DNA of 64,000 nt from Nereida sp. MMG025 (GTDB taxonomy: Bacteria; Pseudomonadota; Alphaproteobacteria; Rhodobacterales; Rhodobacteraceae): positions 46,001 through 110,000 of the forward strand of contig NZ_JAKFZN010000002.1 of NCBI RefSeq assembly GCF_021654165.1. Reading direction: 5' to 3'. Below the pieces are notes generated by a model. That model was given only the letters and a program-made list of their open reading frames with translations. It searched no databases and was not told the DNA's origin. Positions 17,977 to 26,291 of this stretch are shown here, piece by piece. Every line of letters starts with the position of its first letter. Position 1 is the stretch's first letter. The position numbers were made by a program, and so were the translations under genes.

Positions 17977-18144
17977 CTAGGCCGAGACGAGCCGCTCAAT
18001 CTCTTCCTTCAGTTTGAGCTTCTCTTTTTTCATGGCTGCAATTTGCAGATCGTCAACCGCGGGACTTCGTTGAAGCTGTTCGACTGTTTCGGACAGGTTA
18101 TTGTGCTTTTTCCTCAGTTCCTGAATACGGGACTCTAAAGCCAT
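17977..18144 (-). CDS. YdcH/DUF465-family small coiled-coil protein
   Basis: A 55-residue, almost wholly helical, Lys/Glu-rich protein (starts MALESRIQELRKKHNNL, has the conserved MKKEKLKLKEEIE end). This is the DUF465/YdcH pattern; function is unknown. AGAGG sits seven bases before ATG 18144. It ends four bases from the convergent DMT exporter stop. Confidence 0.85.
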   Translation of the reverse strand: MALESRIQELRKKHNNLSETVEQLQRSPAVDDLQIAAMKKEKLKLKEEIERLVSA

Positions 18145-18270
18145 GCGGTTACCTCTCTGTCATGTGTTGCAATGCTTTATCTGAGCACATCCGACCCCAT
18201 CGTGTCACGCTGCACCGCCAAACAGTCTCCCTGTAGCAGCGCAGCATCGCTGAATTTTATAGCGCAAATT

Positions 18271-19002
18271 TTAGCGATTGATCGCAAATGGGGCGCCATG
18301 CCGCAGCATATCAGACACCTCAGGCGTGTAGTGATCCGCGTCACTTAGATGTTTGTCGCCTTCATGCAGAATCAAAGGTGCGTTCAATTTGAATGGCGCA
18401 CGACTGGATTTAACAGCCTGAAGAATGATCAAATGCGCTGCCCGCCCGACACGCGGGGCAATAGGCTGCACCGTTACCTGCCCAAGACGATCATCGATGG
18501 CCTTAAGCATATCAGCCAGACGGGACGCATCTTGGATCATCGTAAGCACGCCTTTGGGGGCCAGTCGCCGTGTTGCGGCATCAATCCAGGACGCAAGTGG
18601 CGTATCCTCGCCCCGCGCCGCTTCGCGCAGGGCACCATCCGATTTCGCACCAAGAGCGCGATCAAAATAAGGGGGGTTAAAGATGACATGGTCGAAATCA
18701 CGTTGCCGCACATCATCTGGCATCTGCGCCACGTCGCCGACAACGACATTCAGCCCATTGCGTTCAGCCAATTTCGCGTAGTCTGCCTCGCGCTCCAGAC
18801 CAATCACTGACACACCGGGAACACGGGCCTGAACGCACAGCGACGCCACGCCTACCCCGCACCCCAGTTCCAGCAAACGATCACCTGATTGTGCAGGCAC
18901 GGACGCGGCCAGCAACACGGCATCTATGCCCGCGCGGTAGCCTTTGGCGGGTTGCCACGCTTGCACCCGTCCACCAAGAAAATCGTTGCGCGTTACATCC
19001 AT
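18271..19002 (-). CDS. trmN6: tRNA1(Val) adenine-N6 methyltransferase-like protein
   Basis: A 243-residue SAM-dependent methyltransferase with the class I motif LELGCGVGVASL and the amino-methyltransferase motif NPPY (FNPPYFDR), as in TrmN6 (YfiC), which methylates A37 of tRNA-Val. It shares one base with the DUF2007 gene upstream (TAATG), a pairing common in alphaproteobacteria. Close relatives of other specificity exist, so the RNA target is inferred. Confidence 0.82.
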   Translation of the reverse strand: MDVTRNDFLGGRVQAWQPAKGYRAGIDAVLLAASVPAQSGDRLLELGCGVGVASLCVQARVPGVSVIGLEREADYAKLAERNGLNVVVGDVAQMPDDVRQRDFDHVIFNPPYFDRALGAKSDGALREAARGEDTPLASWIDAATRRLAPKGVLTMIQDASRLADMLKAIDDRLGQVTVQPIAPRVGRAAHLIILQAVKSSRAPFKLNAPLILHEGDKHLSDADHYTPEVSDMLRHGAPFAINR

Positions 19003-19217
19003 TATTCCGAAACAGTCAGCCCGTTGTCGCGCAAGGCCGCAGCCGCCAGGAAATGATCACTTTTGCGCACCAGAAGGCGGCGCGGCATTATGCCGATACT
19101 GCCTTCGAGGATGCTCATATTTACGTCCATTTCAAAGCAGTCTATACCCTCGCCCGAGAGCAGAGCTTTGGCAAAGGCGATGACCGTAGGGTCCGTACTG
19201 CGCAACAGTTCTTTCAT
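19002..19217 (-). CDS. DUF2007 domain-containing protein
   Basis: A 71-residue protein of the DUF2007 family (putative signal-transducing, beta-alpha-beta). It begins MKELLRSTDPTVIAFAKALLSGEGID and ends in the family's GIMPRRLLVRKSD region. No enzymatic motif is seen. It is coupled to trmN6 and divergent from the polyprenyl synthase gene. Confidence 0.85.
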   Translation of the reverse strand: MKELLRSTDPTVIAFAKALLSGEGIDCFEMDVNMSILEGSIGIMPRRLLVRKSDHFLAAAALRDNGLTVSE

Positions 19218-19270
19218 ATCCCCGACTTAAGGCCACAAAGCCGCGATTGTCGAGCAAAGGAAATTGCCCA

Positions 19271-20272
19271 ATGGGTCTGGACCACGCCGCAACCAAACCG
19301 CACGAGCAATTGGCCGCAACGCTGGCCACGCAAATGGACGCCGTCAACGCGCTGATCCGCGAGCGCATGGCCTCTGAACATGCGCCGCGCATTCCCGAAG
19401 TCAGCGCCCATCTGGTTGAAGCCGGCGGCAAGCGTTTGCGCCCGATGCTGACTTTGGCCGCCGCTGAGATGTGTGGCTATGACGGGCCGTATCATGTCCA
19501 TCTGGCTGCAACAGTTGAGTTTATTCACACAGCCACATTGCTACATGACGATGTGGTCGATGAAAGCGGCCAACGACGCGGGCGGCCCACGGCCAACATT
19601 TTGTTCGACAACAAATCCAGCATTCTGGTGGGCGACTATCTGTTTGCCCGGTCTTTTCAGTTGATGGTGGAAACAGGGTCCATGCGGGTCTTGGACATTC
19701 TTGCCAATGCTTCGGCCACCATCGCGGAAGGCGAAGTGCTTCAACTGACAGCAGCGCAGGACTTGGCCACAGACGAAAACATCTACCTAAAAGTGGTGCG
19801 CGGCAAAACGGCTGCTCTTTTTTCCGCGGCGACCGAAGTGGGCGGCGTGATCGCCGGCGCACCAGAAGAACAGGTCAGGGCATTACATGAATATGGTGAT
19901 GCGCTTGGTATCGCCTTTCAGATTGTCGATGATCTGTTGGACTACGGCGGTGACGCCAGCAATACAGGCAAAAACATCGGTGACGATTTTCGCGAACGCA
20001 AACTGACCCTGCCTGTGATTAAGGCCGTTGCAAAAGCAAATGCCGATGAACGTGCGTTTTGGGAGCGGACAATCGAAAAGGGGCGTCAGCAAGACGGTGA
20101 TTTGGAGCATGCACTGTCTTTGCTGGCCCGCCATGCGACGATGGAAGCCACGCGCCAGGATGCGCTTGCGTGGACGGCCAAGGCGAAATCTGCACTGGCG
20201 CTTTTGCCCGCGTCCGACTTGCGCCAGATGTTGATTGATCTTGCTGATTACGTGGTGGCCCGCGTCAAGTAA
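19271..20272 (+). CDS. Long-chain polyprenyl diphosphate synthase (ubiquinone side chain)
   Basis: This 333-residue trans-prenyltransferase adds isopentenyl diphosphate units to make the ubiquinone side chain (decaprenyl in most Rhodobacteraceae). It has both aspartate-rich motifs, DDVVD at 93-97 and DDLLD at 220-224, plus GGKRLRP. I start at ATG 19271 (AAGGA ten bases upstream) and not at a TTG eight codons earlier. UbiA elsewhere in the window uses its product. It converges with ispE, overlapping by eight bases. Chain length cannot be read; IspB or DdsA are both fair names. Confidence 0.93.
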   Translation: MGLDHAATKPHEQLAATLATQMDAVNALIRERMASEHAPRIPEVSAHLVEAGGKRLRPMLTLAAAEMCGYDGPYHVHLAATVEFIHTATLLHDDVVDESGQRRGRPTANILFDNKSSILVGDYLFARSFQLMVETGSMRVLDILANASATIAEGEVLQLTAAQDLATDENIYLKVVRGKTAALFSAATEVGGVIAGAPEEQVRALHEYGDALGIAFQIVDDLLDYGGDASNTGKNIGDDFRERKLTLPVIKAVAKANADERAFWERTIEKGRQQDGDLEHALSLLARHATMEATRQDALAWTAKAKSALALLPASDLRQMLIDLADYVVARVK

Positions 20273-21092
20273 GCGTTGCGGGTTGTATCCACCAATCAGT
20301 ATGCGCCGCACCCAATTCGTAAGCCGCAAAATGCGCTGCCTTCATATCGGGGTATATTGCGAAACAGGTCGCGCCTGATCCGGACATACGCGCAAGGCAA
20401 CACTGCCGCGTACTCTCAAGGTCAGACAAGGCCCGAGCAATCAAAGGTTCGATGGTGATTGCGGCCAGCTCCAGGTCATTGCGTTGCCCTGCCAGCCATT
20501 CGGCGCAATCGACTGGTCCCGAAAAACGCGGGATGGTCACTGGCATCGGAGCATTGGTTTTTTGCTTTATCGCAGAGAACACCGCACCGGTTGGCACTTC
20601 GACCAAGGGGTTCACCAGCAACACAGGCAGCGGAGGCAAAGAGACGGGTGCGATCACCTCGCCAATCCCCGACATGCGGCTGGCGCGGGCCTCAAAGCAC
20701 ACGGGAAAATCAGCCCCGAGTTCTAGAAGTGCGCGCGCATCAAGGGGGGGATGTCCCATTGCACTGAGCCCGCGGAGCACCGCCGTCGCATCAGAAGACC
20801 CGCCCCCGATGCCCGCGGCGGCAGGAAGTGTTTTTACCAGCTCCATATCAACCGTCGCGCCAGCGCGTTCCGCCGCTTGCCACATCAGGTTGCGGCGGTC
20901 GTTAGGGACACCTTGTGCCCTTGGGCCGCTAACCCTCAGACCCATTTGATCTGCTTGCCGAAGGGTGACCTGATCCCCCACATCCGCAAAGGCCACCAGA
21001 CTATCCAGCAGATGATACCCGTCAGGTCGTTGCCCGGTAATATGCAATGTCAGATTAACCTTGGCTGGCGCAAGGCTGGTAAAGGTCTTCAT
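20265..21092 (-). CDS. ispE: 4-diphosphocytidyl-2-C-methyl-D-erythritol kinase
   Basis: A GHMP kinase of 275 residues phosphorylating CDP-ME in the MEP isoprenoid pathway. The start APAKVNLTLHITGQRPDGYH carries the substrate motif, and LPAAAGIGGGSSDA is the ATP-binding loop. The C-terminal MSGSGATCFAIY is also typical. It feeds isopentenyl units to the adjacent convergent polyprenyl synthase and lies 39 bases after the TPR gene, probably cotranscribed with it. Confidence 0.95.
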   Translation of the reverse strand: MKTFTSLAPAKVNLTLHITGQRPDGYHLLDSLVAFADVGDQVTLRQADQMGLRVSGPRAQGVPNDRRNLMWQAAERAGATVDMELVKTLPAAAGIGGGSSDATAVLRGLSAMGHPPLDARALLELGADFPVCFEARASRMSGIGEVIAPVSLPPLPVLLVNPLVEVPTGAVFSAIKQKTNAPMPVTIPRFSGPVDCAEWLAGQRNDLELAAITIEPLIARALSDLESTRQCCLARMSGSGATCFAIYPDMKAAHFAAYELGAAHTDWWIQPATLT

Positions 21093-21131
21093 TGATGGGT
21101 CTTCATTTCTGGTATGGCTTTGGCAGAGACC

Positions 21132-22826
21132 TCAGCCATCTTGATCGGCTTTGGGCAAGGGCGGCTCGCCTTCTTCTTCAAGCACAATATCAAGGCCAAC
21201 CTCCAGTTTGCGTCTGATCCGTTCGGCGTCGTCTTCTTCGGGATCAAAAGACAAGGCGCGCGACCATTGGAAACGTGCCTCTGTCTGGCGACCAACGGCC
21301 CACAGGACATCACCCAAATGATCGTTGACGATAGGATCAACTGGCATCAGCGCTGCCGCCTTTTCCATAGGCTCTACAGCTTCTTGGTATCGACCCAGGC
21401 GATAAAATACCCAACCAAGGCTATCGAGAATATAGCCACTGTCAGGGCGGGCTTCAGCGGCTTGCTCAATCATCTCAAGCGCTTCGTCCAGCTTCATATC
21501 TTTTTCAACAAGTGAATAACCCAGATAGTTTAGAACCGACGGTTGGCCCGGGCGCAATTCCAGCGCCTTGCGGAAATCTTCTTCTGCTTTGAACCAACGG
21601 TCCTCGCGCTCGTGGGTGATGCCGCGCGCATAGTGCAAAAACCATGCGTTAGGATCGTCAGATGGCGTCAAATCCAACGCCCGATCATAGGCTTGGGAGG
21701 CATCATCATAGCGTTCTTCACGGCGGAAAATATCGCCAAGGGTAGAGTGGACAACCGCAATGTCCCCATGCGTTTCCATAAGCTGCTGCATCACCTCGAT
21801 CGCGGCATCCGGATTGCCACCGCTATAAAGCGCCTCTGCGCGGCCAATCTCAGCGGCATGAAAGCTTAGGTGATCACGTGGCACGCGGTCATAAGCGGCA
21901 ACGGCCAGCGGATAGTTCTCAAGCTCTTCAAGCAGTTGTGCTGACATGATCACGGCATCGACAAAATCGCTGCGGATATAGTCTGCCGTTCGTGCGTATA
22001 GCAAAGTGTAATCTGGGCTTGTTTCGTTGCGAAGCGCGGCAGCGACGGTAAAGAATACTTCTGCCAAACCGTCCTGCGCGGAAGTGACCCCTGTAAACGG
22101 CACCATCTGTCCGTCTGCAAGCTTCATGCGAAGATCGCGCAGACCTGGGTCCAGATCACCATCAAACGCCGTTTCCAGCAATTCAATCGCGTCGGTGTTT
22201 CGATCCAACTGACTGAGCATCTCGGCGCGCATCATGACGCTTCGGCGTGTGTTGGCGAGGCTGCCAGCCGTCTCTGGACCAAACAGGGCCAACGCCCCTT
22301 CAAAATCTCCGACCACGGCGGTGGCAAGCGCCTTGTGATAATTGGCAAAACCACCAAGGCCCTGTTGCTGCGATACGGTGTCGAATTGCTCCATCGCACC
22401 TGTGACATCGCCTTCACCCAACGCAGCCCACCCAAGCAGAAGCCCGTCAACCAAAGGCCCGATTTCACGCCCTGCCGTCAGATCCTCGGCAAGTCTTGCA
22501 AAATTACCGGATGCGGCTTGCTCGGCGGTATAGACGATGTTGGAAACCTGGTTCTGCGCACCTGTCAAATTGAACCGATTGGCCAGCGTAATCGCTCGGG
22601 CCATATCGCCCTGGTTCACAAACGCGATAAGTGCCGCCTCGACCATCCGCGGATTGGAAGAATCGCGCCGAAGGGCATCAGCGTAGTATTCACCAATCGC
22701 TGCAAAATCATTTTCATATTGGGCCTGACGGCCAGCCAAATAGGAACCCGCAACACCCTGGGCCTCGGCAACAAATGGCGTGAGCAACGAAAGACTTAAC
22801 GCAATAGCGCATAGATGACGGGTCAT
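21132..22826 (-). CDS. Periplasmic tetratricopeptide-repeat protein
   Basis: A 564-residue protein with a cleavable signal peptide (MTRHLCAIALSLSLLTPFVAEAQG, cut near residue 22) and TPR units throughout; clearest are four C-terminal repeats near 350-500 (for example AYDRALDLTPSDDPNAWF, DFRKALELRPGQPSVLNYLG, LDSLGWVFYRLGRYQEAVEPM). It is probably a periplasmic scaffold. No specific partner can be named; the position upstream of ispE is conserved in this family group. Confidence 0.82.
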   Translation of the reverse strand: MTRHLCAIALSLSLLTPFVAEAQGVAGSYLAGRQAQYENDFAAIGEYYADALRRDSSNPRMVEAALIAFVNQGDMARAITLANRFNLTGAQNQVSNIVYTAEQAASGNFARLAEDLTAGREIGPLVDGLLLGWAALGEGDVTGAMEQFDTVSQQQGLGGFANYHKALATAVVGDFEGALALFGPETAGSLANTRRSVMMRAEMLSQLDRNTDAIELLETAFDGDLDPGLRDLRMKLADGQMVPFTGVTSAQDGLAEVFFTVAAALRNETSPDYTLLYARTADYIRSDFVDAVIMSAQLLEELENYPLAVAAYDRVPRDHLSFHAAEIGRAEALYSGGNPDAAIEVMQQLMETHGDIAVVHSTLGDIFRREERYDDASQAYDRALDLTPSDDPNAWFLHYARGITHEREDRWFKAEEDFRKALELRPGQPSVLNYLGYSLVEKDMKLDEALEMIEQAAEARPDSGYILDSLGWVFYRLGRYQEAVEPMEKAAALMPVDPIVNDHLGDVLWAVGRQTEARFQWSRALSFDPEEDDAERIRRKLEVGLDIVLEEEGEPPLPKADQDG

Positions 22827-22882
22827 GAGGTCTCCAACACTTTAGGGCTATAGCTTGCAACAGAAGTGCGCGCCCCACAAGG

Positions 22883-22907
22883 AAAGGGCGCCCGACAGGC
22901 GCCCTTT
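22883..22907 (-). terminator. Terminator downstream of the ETF-QO gene
   Basis: A perfect 10-bp stem, AAAGGGCGCC (22883-22892) with GGCGCCCTTT (22898-22907) around a five-base loop, lies 20 bases past the etfD stop on the leftward strand and is followed by a short pyrimidine tract. It separates etfD from the TPR gene. Confidence 0.75.
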
Positions 22908-22928
22908 GGAGATAAAATCTTTGTCAAA

Positions 22929-24581
22929 CTACATATTGGGGTAGTTGGGACCATCACCGCCCTGCGGCGTTGTCCAGTTAATGTTCTGGCTTGGATCTTT
23001 GATATCGCAGGTTTTGCAGTGAACACAGTTCTGGAAGTTGATCACAAAACGGGTGTCTTTGCCCTCTTCCTCAACAAACTCGTAGACCCCTGCAGGACAA
23101 TACCGCGCGGATGGCCCGCCGTATTTTGGCAGATTGATGGACACAGGGATGCTTGCGTCCTTAAGCTTCAGGTGCGCGGGTTGGCTTTCCTCGTGGTTGG
23201 TCATCGCAAAGCTGACGTTGGTCAGACGGTCAAATGACAAGACACCATCAGGCTTGGGATACTCAATGGGTTTATACTTGGCCGCTTCGCCTGTCGCGTC
23301 CGCGTCTGACTTTCCGTGTTTCATCGTGCCCAGAACAGACAGACCAAACAGATTGTTTGTCCACATATCGAACCCGCCAAGCGTGAGAGATGCCGCCAAC
23401 CCGTACTTTGACCAAAGCGGTTTTACATTACGCACCTTCTTGAGGTCTTTTGCAATCGGTCCGTTATGAACGCGTTTGGCGTATCCATCCAGCGTATCAC
23501 CGCTGCGGTCCGTTTTGATCGCTTCAATCGCAGCTTCGGCCGCGGCGATGCCTGACAACATGGCGTTATGATTACCTTTGATGCGGGGCACGTTCACCAT
23601 ACCAGCCGAACAGCCAAGCAAGGCACCGCCTGGAAAGGCCAGTTCTGGCATCGCTTGATAGCCACCTTCTGTGATCGCCCGCGCGCCATATGCCACCCGC
23701 TTACCGCCTTTCAAAAGGTCAGCGACCATCGGATGATGCTTGAAACGCTGGAATTCCATATAAGGGAAAAGATGCGGGTTTTCGTAGTTCAGATGGACCA
23801 CGAACCCGACATATACCTGATTGTTATCAAGGTGATAGATGAACGACCCGCCGCCTGCATTTCCGTTCAATGGCCAACCCATTGTATGCGTGACAGTGCC
23901 TTCACGGTGCTTTTCGGGGTCAATCTCCCAGATTTCTTTCATGCCAAGACCGTATTTTTGCGGGCCCGCGTTCTTGTCGAGCGCATATTTGGCAATCACT
24001 TCCTTGGACAGCGATCCACGCACACCTTCGGACAAAAATACATACTTGCCATGCAGCTCCATCCCGGGCTCATAGGCATCAGACGGTGTGCCATCCGGGT
24101 TCAGGCCAAATTCACCTGCGACCACGCCTTTCACTTCGCCGCCGTTGCCATAGACCAGTTCTGAACAGGCCATACCCGGAAAAATCTCGACGCCCAATTC
24201 TTCGGCTTGTTCGGCCATCCAGCGGCACACATTGCCCATGGAAACGATGTAATTGCCGTGGTTGTTCATCAATGGTGGCATTGCGAAATTGGGCAGGCGC
24301 ATCTGGCCTGCCTCGCCAAGCATGTAAAAATTGTCCTGTTTCACGGGAACGGTGATGGGCGCGCCTTTATCTTTCCAATCGGGGATTAACGCATCCAAAC
24401 CACAAGGGTCCAAAACAGCGCCCGACAGAATATGCGCACCGACTTCAGAGCCCTTTTCCAGCACAACGACGTTGATATCCGCGTCCAACTGTTTGAGCTT
24501 GATGGCCGCAGACAGCCCCGCTGGCCCCGCACCAACGATCACAACATCGTATTCCATTGCTTCGCGTTCAATCTCAGCCAT
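22929..24581 (-). CDS. etfD: Electron transfer flavoprotein-ubiquinone oxidoreductase
   Basis: ETF-QO passes electrons from ETF (fed by acyl-CoA dehydrogenases) into ubiquinone at the inner membrane. The 550 residues carry the FAD-binding VVIVGAGPAGLSAAI near the N-terminus, GAHILSGAV, a membrane-associated region and a C-terminal 4Fe-4S domain with CVHCKTCDIKDPSQNINW plus CPAGVYE. AAGGAG sits six bases before ATG 24581. The acyl-CoA dehydrogenase at 33318 is a plausible upstream donor. Confidence 0.96.
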   Translation of the reverse strand: MAEIEREAMEYDVVIVGAGPAGLSAAIKLKQLDADINVVVLEKGSEVGAHILSGAVLDPCGLDALIPDWKDKGAPITVPVKQDNFYMLGEAGQMRLPNFAMPPLMNNHGNYIVSMGNVCRWMAEQAEELGVEIFPGMACSELVYGNGGEVKGVVAGEFGLNPDGTPSDAYEPGMELHGKYVFLSEGVRGSLSKEVIAKYALDKNAGPQKYGLGMKEIWEIDPEKHREGTVTHTMGWPLNGNAGGGSFIYHLDNNQVYVGFVVHLNYENPHLFPYMEFQRFKHHPMVADLLKGGKRVAYGARAITEGGYQAMPELAFPGGALLGCSAGMVNVPRIKGNHNAMLSGIAAAEAAIEAIKTDRSGDTLDGYAKRVHNGPIAKDLKKVRNVKPLWSKYGLAASLTLGGFDMWTNNLFGLSVLGTMKHGKSDADATGEAAKYKPIEYPKPDGVLSFDRLTNVSFAMTNHEESQPAHLKLKDASIPVSINLPKYGGPSARYCPAGVYEFVEEEGKDTRFVINFQNCVHCKTCDIKDPSQNINWTTPQGGDGPNYPNM

Positions 24582-24827
24582 TCTAGACTCCTTGCATCTG
24601 ATCGCGACCAGTCTCGCGTGAAAATGTCAGTTTGTTTTTCATATAGTGTTCTTTGCGATATTGCCTTGCCCATCGGCAGGGTCAATTAAAACACGGCGTC
24701 AAAATCAGAAAACCTGAGCAGAAGCGGCAATTCCTTGCGCCAATGGGGCGGCATGCCCTTGCATTTCGCACCTGTTTTGCGTTTTGTGTCGCAGGCTGCA
24801 GTTTTGTTAAAACAAAAGAAGAAATCC
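24582..24827. other. 246-bp divergent intergenic region between etfD and greA
   Basis: It holds the promoters of both genes. An inverted repeat CGCGA-ccagtc-TCGCG (24603-24618) lies 21 bases before the etfD start, and AT-rich stretches lie at 24625-24655 and 24800-24827. No small gene or RNA was recognised. Confidence 0.4.
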
Positions 24828-25298
24828 ATGGAAAAGATCCCTTTGACACGCGCAGGCGCGGATCGCCTGAACGAAGAACTTAAAGGTCTTAAATCGACCG
24901 ACAGGCCTGCAATTATCGCAGCAATCGCCGAGGCACGTGAACTTGGCGACCTGAAAGAAAACGCCGAATATCACTCTGCACGCGAAAAACAGAGCTTCAT
25001 TGAAGGCCGCATTGCCGAACTGGAAGCCATCGTCAGCCGCGCAGACATTATCGACACATCCAAAATGTCGGGCAGCATCAAATTCGGCGCAACGGTTGAA
25101 CTGGTTGATGAGGATACGGACGAAGAAAAAACCTATCAGATTGTGGGCGAGCCAGAAGCAGACATTGAAAATGGTTTGTTAAACATTGCTTCGCCTCTGG
25201 CACGTGCGTTGATCGGCAAAGAAGAAGGCGACAGCGTTGAGGTTCGTTCGCCTGGCGGCACCCGCTCGTATGAAATCCTGTCTGTGAAATACGCCTAG
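24828..25298 (+). CDS. greA: Transcription elongation factor GreA
   Basis: GreA rescues backtracked RNA polymerase by stimulating transcript cleavage. The 156-residue protein has the N-terminal coiled coil with [16 protein letters not shown] (the D/E pair at the tip inserts into the secondary channel), followed by the FKBP-like C-terminal domain with GATVEL and [15 protein letters not shown] use ATG 24828 ([10 protein letters not shown]); the frame extends upstream without conserved residues. Confidence 0.96.
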   Translation: MEKIPLTRAGADRLNEELKGLKSTDRPAIIAAIAEARELGDLKENAEYHSAREKQSFIEGRIAELEAIVSRADIIDTSKMSGSIKFGATVELVDEDTDEEKTYQIVGEPEADIENGLLNIASPLARALIGKEEGDSVEVRSPGGTRSYEILSVKYA

Positions 25299-25301
25299 CA
25301 A

Positions 25302-26291
25302 ATGACCAAACCCGATCAGCCCGATCTTTTGTCCCCGCCACCGCGTCCGACGGTCTCGGCCACCGAGGTGATCGCGGCTGGACTTAGTCTACTCTGGCTT
25401 GTCATGGCTGCCGTTTTTTTCATGGTTCTGCCTTCCAGCGGTGCCTTCGACAGCCTACGTTTCGTGATGATCTTATTGGCGGTTTTTCTGCCTGTTGCGC
25501 TGATTTGGGTGGCGGCCACCGCCGCGCGGTCCATTCGGGTGATGCGCGAGGAAAGCCAACGCCTACAGGCGGCCATTGATGGCATGCGCCATACCTACAT
25601 CAAACAACAACAGGCCGGTGTTCCAGCGGCACGGCCCGAAGTTGAAAAAAAGCTGGACGAAATTGTCGAAACTGCCCGCGAGACATCGTCCGCGCTTGCT
25701 ACCTTCACATCGACCCGCGCCGCCCCACCGCGTGTCAGCATCAGTTCGATCAAACCAAAGGGCGCAGCGGAAGATCAACCGACTCTGGCCCTTGGGACGC
25801 CGATGGAAGATCTCGAACCAAATTTGGACGCCCAAGACTTTATTCGTGCGTTAAACTTTCCCGAGACCGCGGAAGACACCGAAGGTTTTGCAGCCCTGCG
25901 ACGCGCGCTCAAAGATCGAAGCGCAAAGGTCTTGATCACAGCGGCCCAAGACGTCCTCACCCTTCTGAGCCAAGAAGGGATCTATATGGACGACCTACGC
26001 CATGACCGCGCCAAGCCTGAAATCTGGCGGCGCTTTGCGCAGGGCGAACGTGGGGCCGCGATGGCCGCCCTTGGGGGCGTGCGTGATCGGTCGTGCCTTG
26101 CCCTTACCGCAGCGCGCATGCGCGAAGATCCCATTTTCCGCGATGCCGCCCATCACTTTTTGCGTAAATTCGACACCATGTTGCTAGAGTTTGAGCCTGA
26201 AGCCTCTGACGCAGAGCTTGCAAAACTTTCGACCACGCGCACGGCTCTGGCCTTTATGCTGCTTGGGCGTGTTGCAGGCATGTTCAGTTAA
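25302..26291 (+). CDS. Conserved membrane protein of unknown function
   Basis: A 329-residue protein beginning three bases after greA. Two membrane spans near residues 22-45 and 52-74 are followed by a coiled coil (REESQRLQAAIDGM) and a soluble C-terminal domain of about 150 residues rich in helices (DAQDFIRALNFP, DAAHHFLRKFDTMLL). No known domain is recognised. The C-terminal eight bases overlap the end of the convergent moeA fusion. Tight coupling to greA suggests cotranscription. Confidence 0.7.
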   Translation: MTKPDQPDLLSPPPRPTVSATEVIAAGLSLLWLVMAAVFFMVLPSSGAFDSLRFVMILLAVFLPVALIWVAATAARSIRVMREESQRLQAAIDGMRHTYIKQQQAGVPAARPEVEKKLDEIVETARETSSALATFTSTRAAPPRVSISSIKPKGAAEDQPTLALGTPMEDLEPNLDAQDFIRALNFPETAEDTEGFAALRRALKDRSAKVLITAAQDVLTLLSQEGIYMDDLRHDRAKPEIWRRFAQGERGAAMAALGGVRDRSCLALTAARMREDPIFRDAAHHFLRKFDTMLLEFEPEASDAELAKLSTTRTALAFMLLGRVAGMFS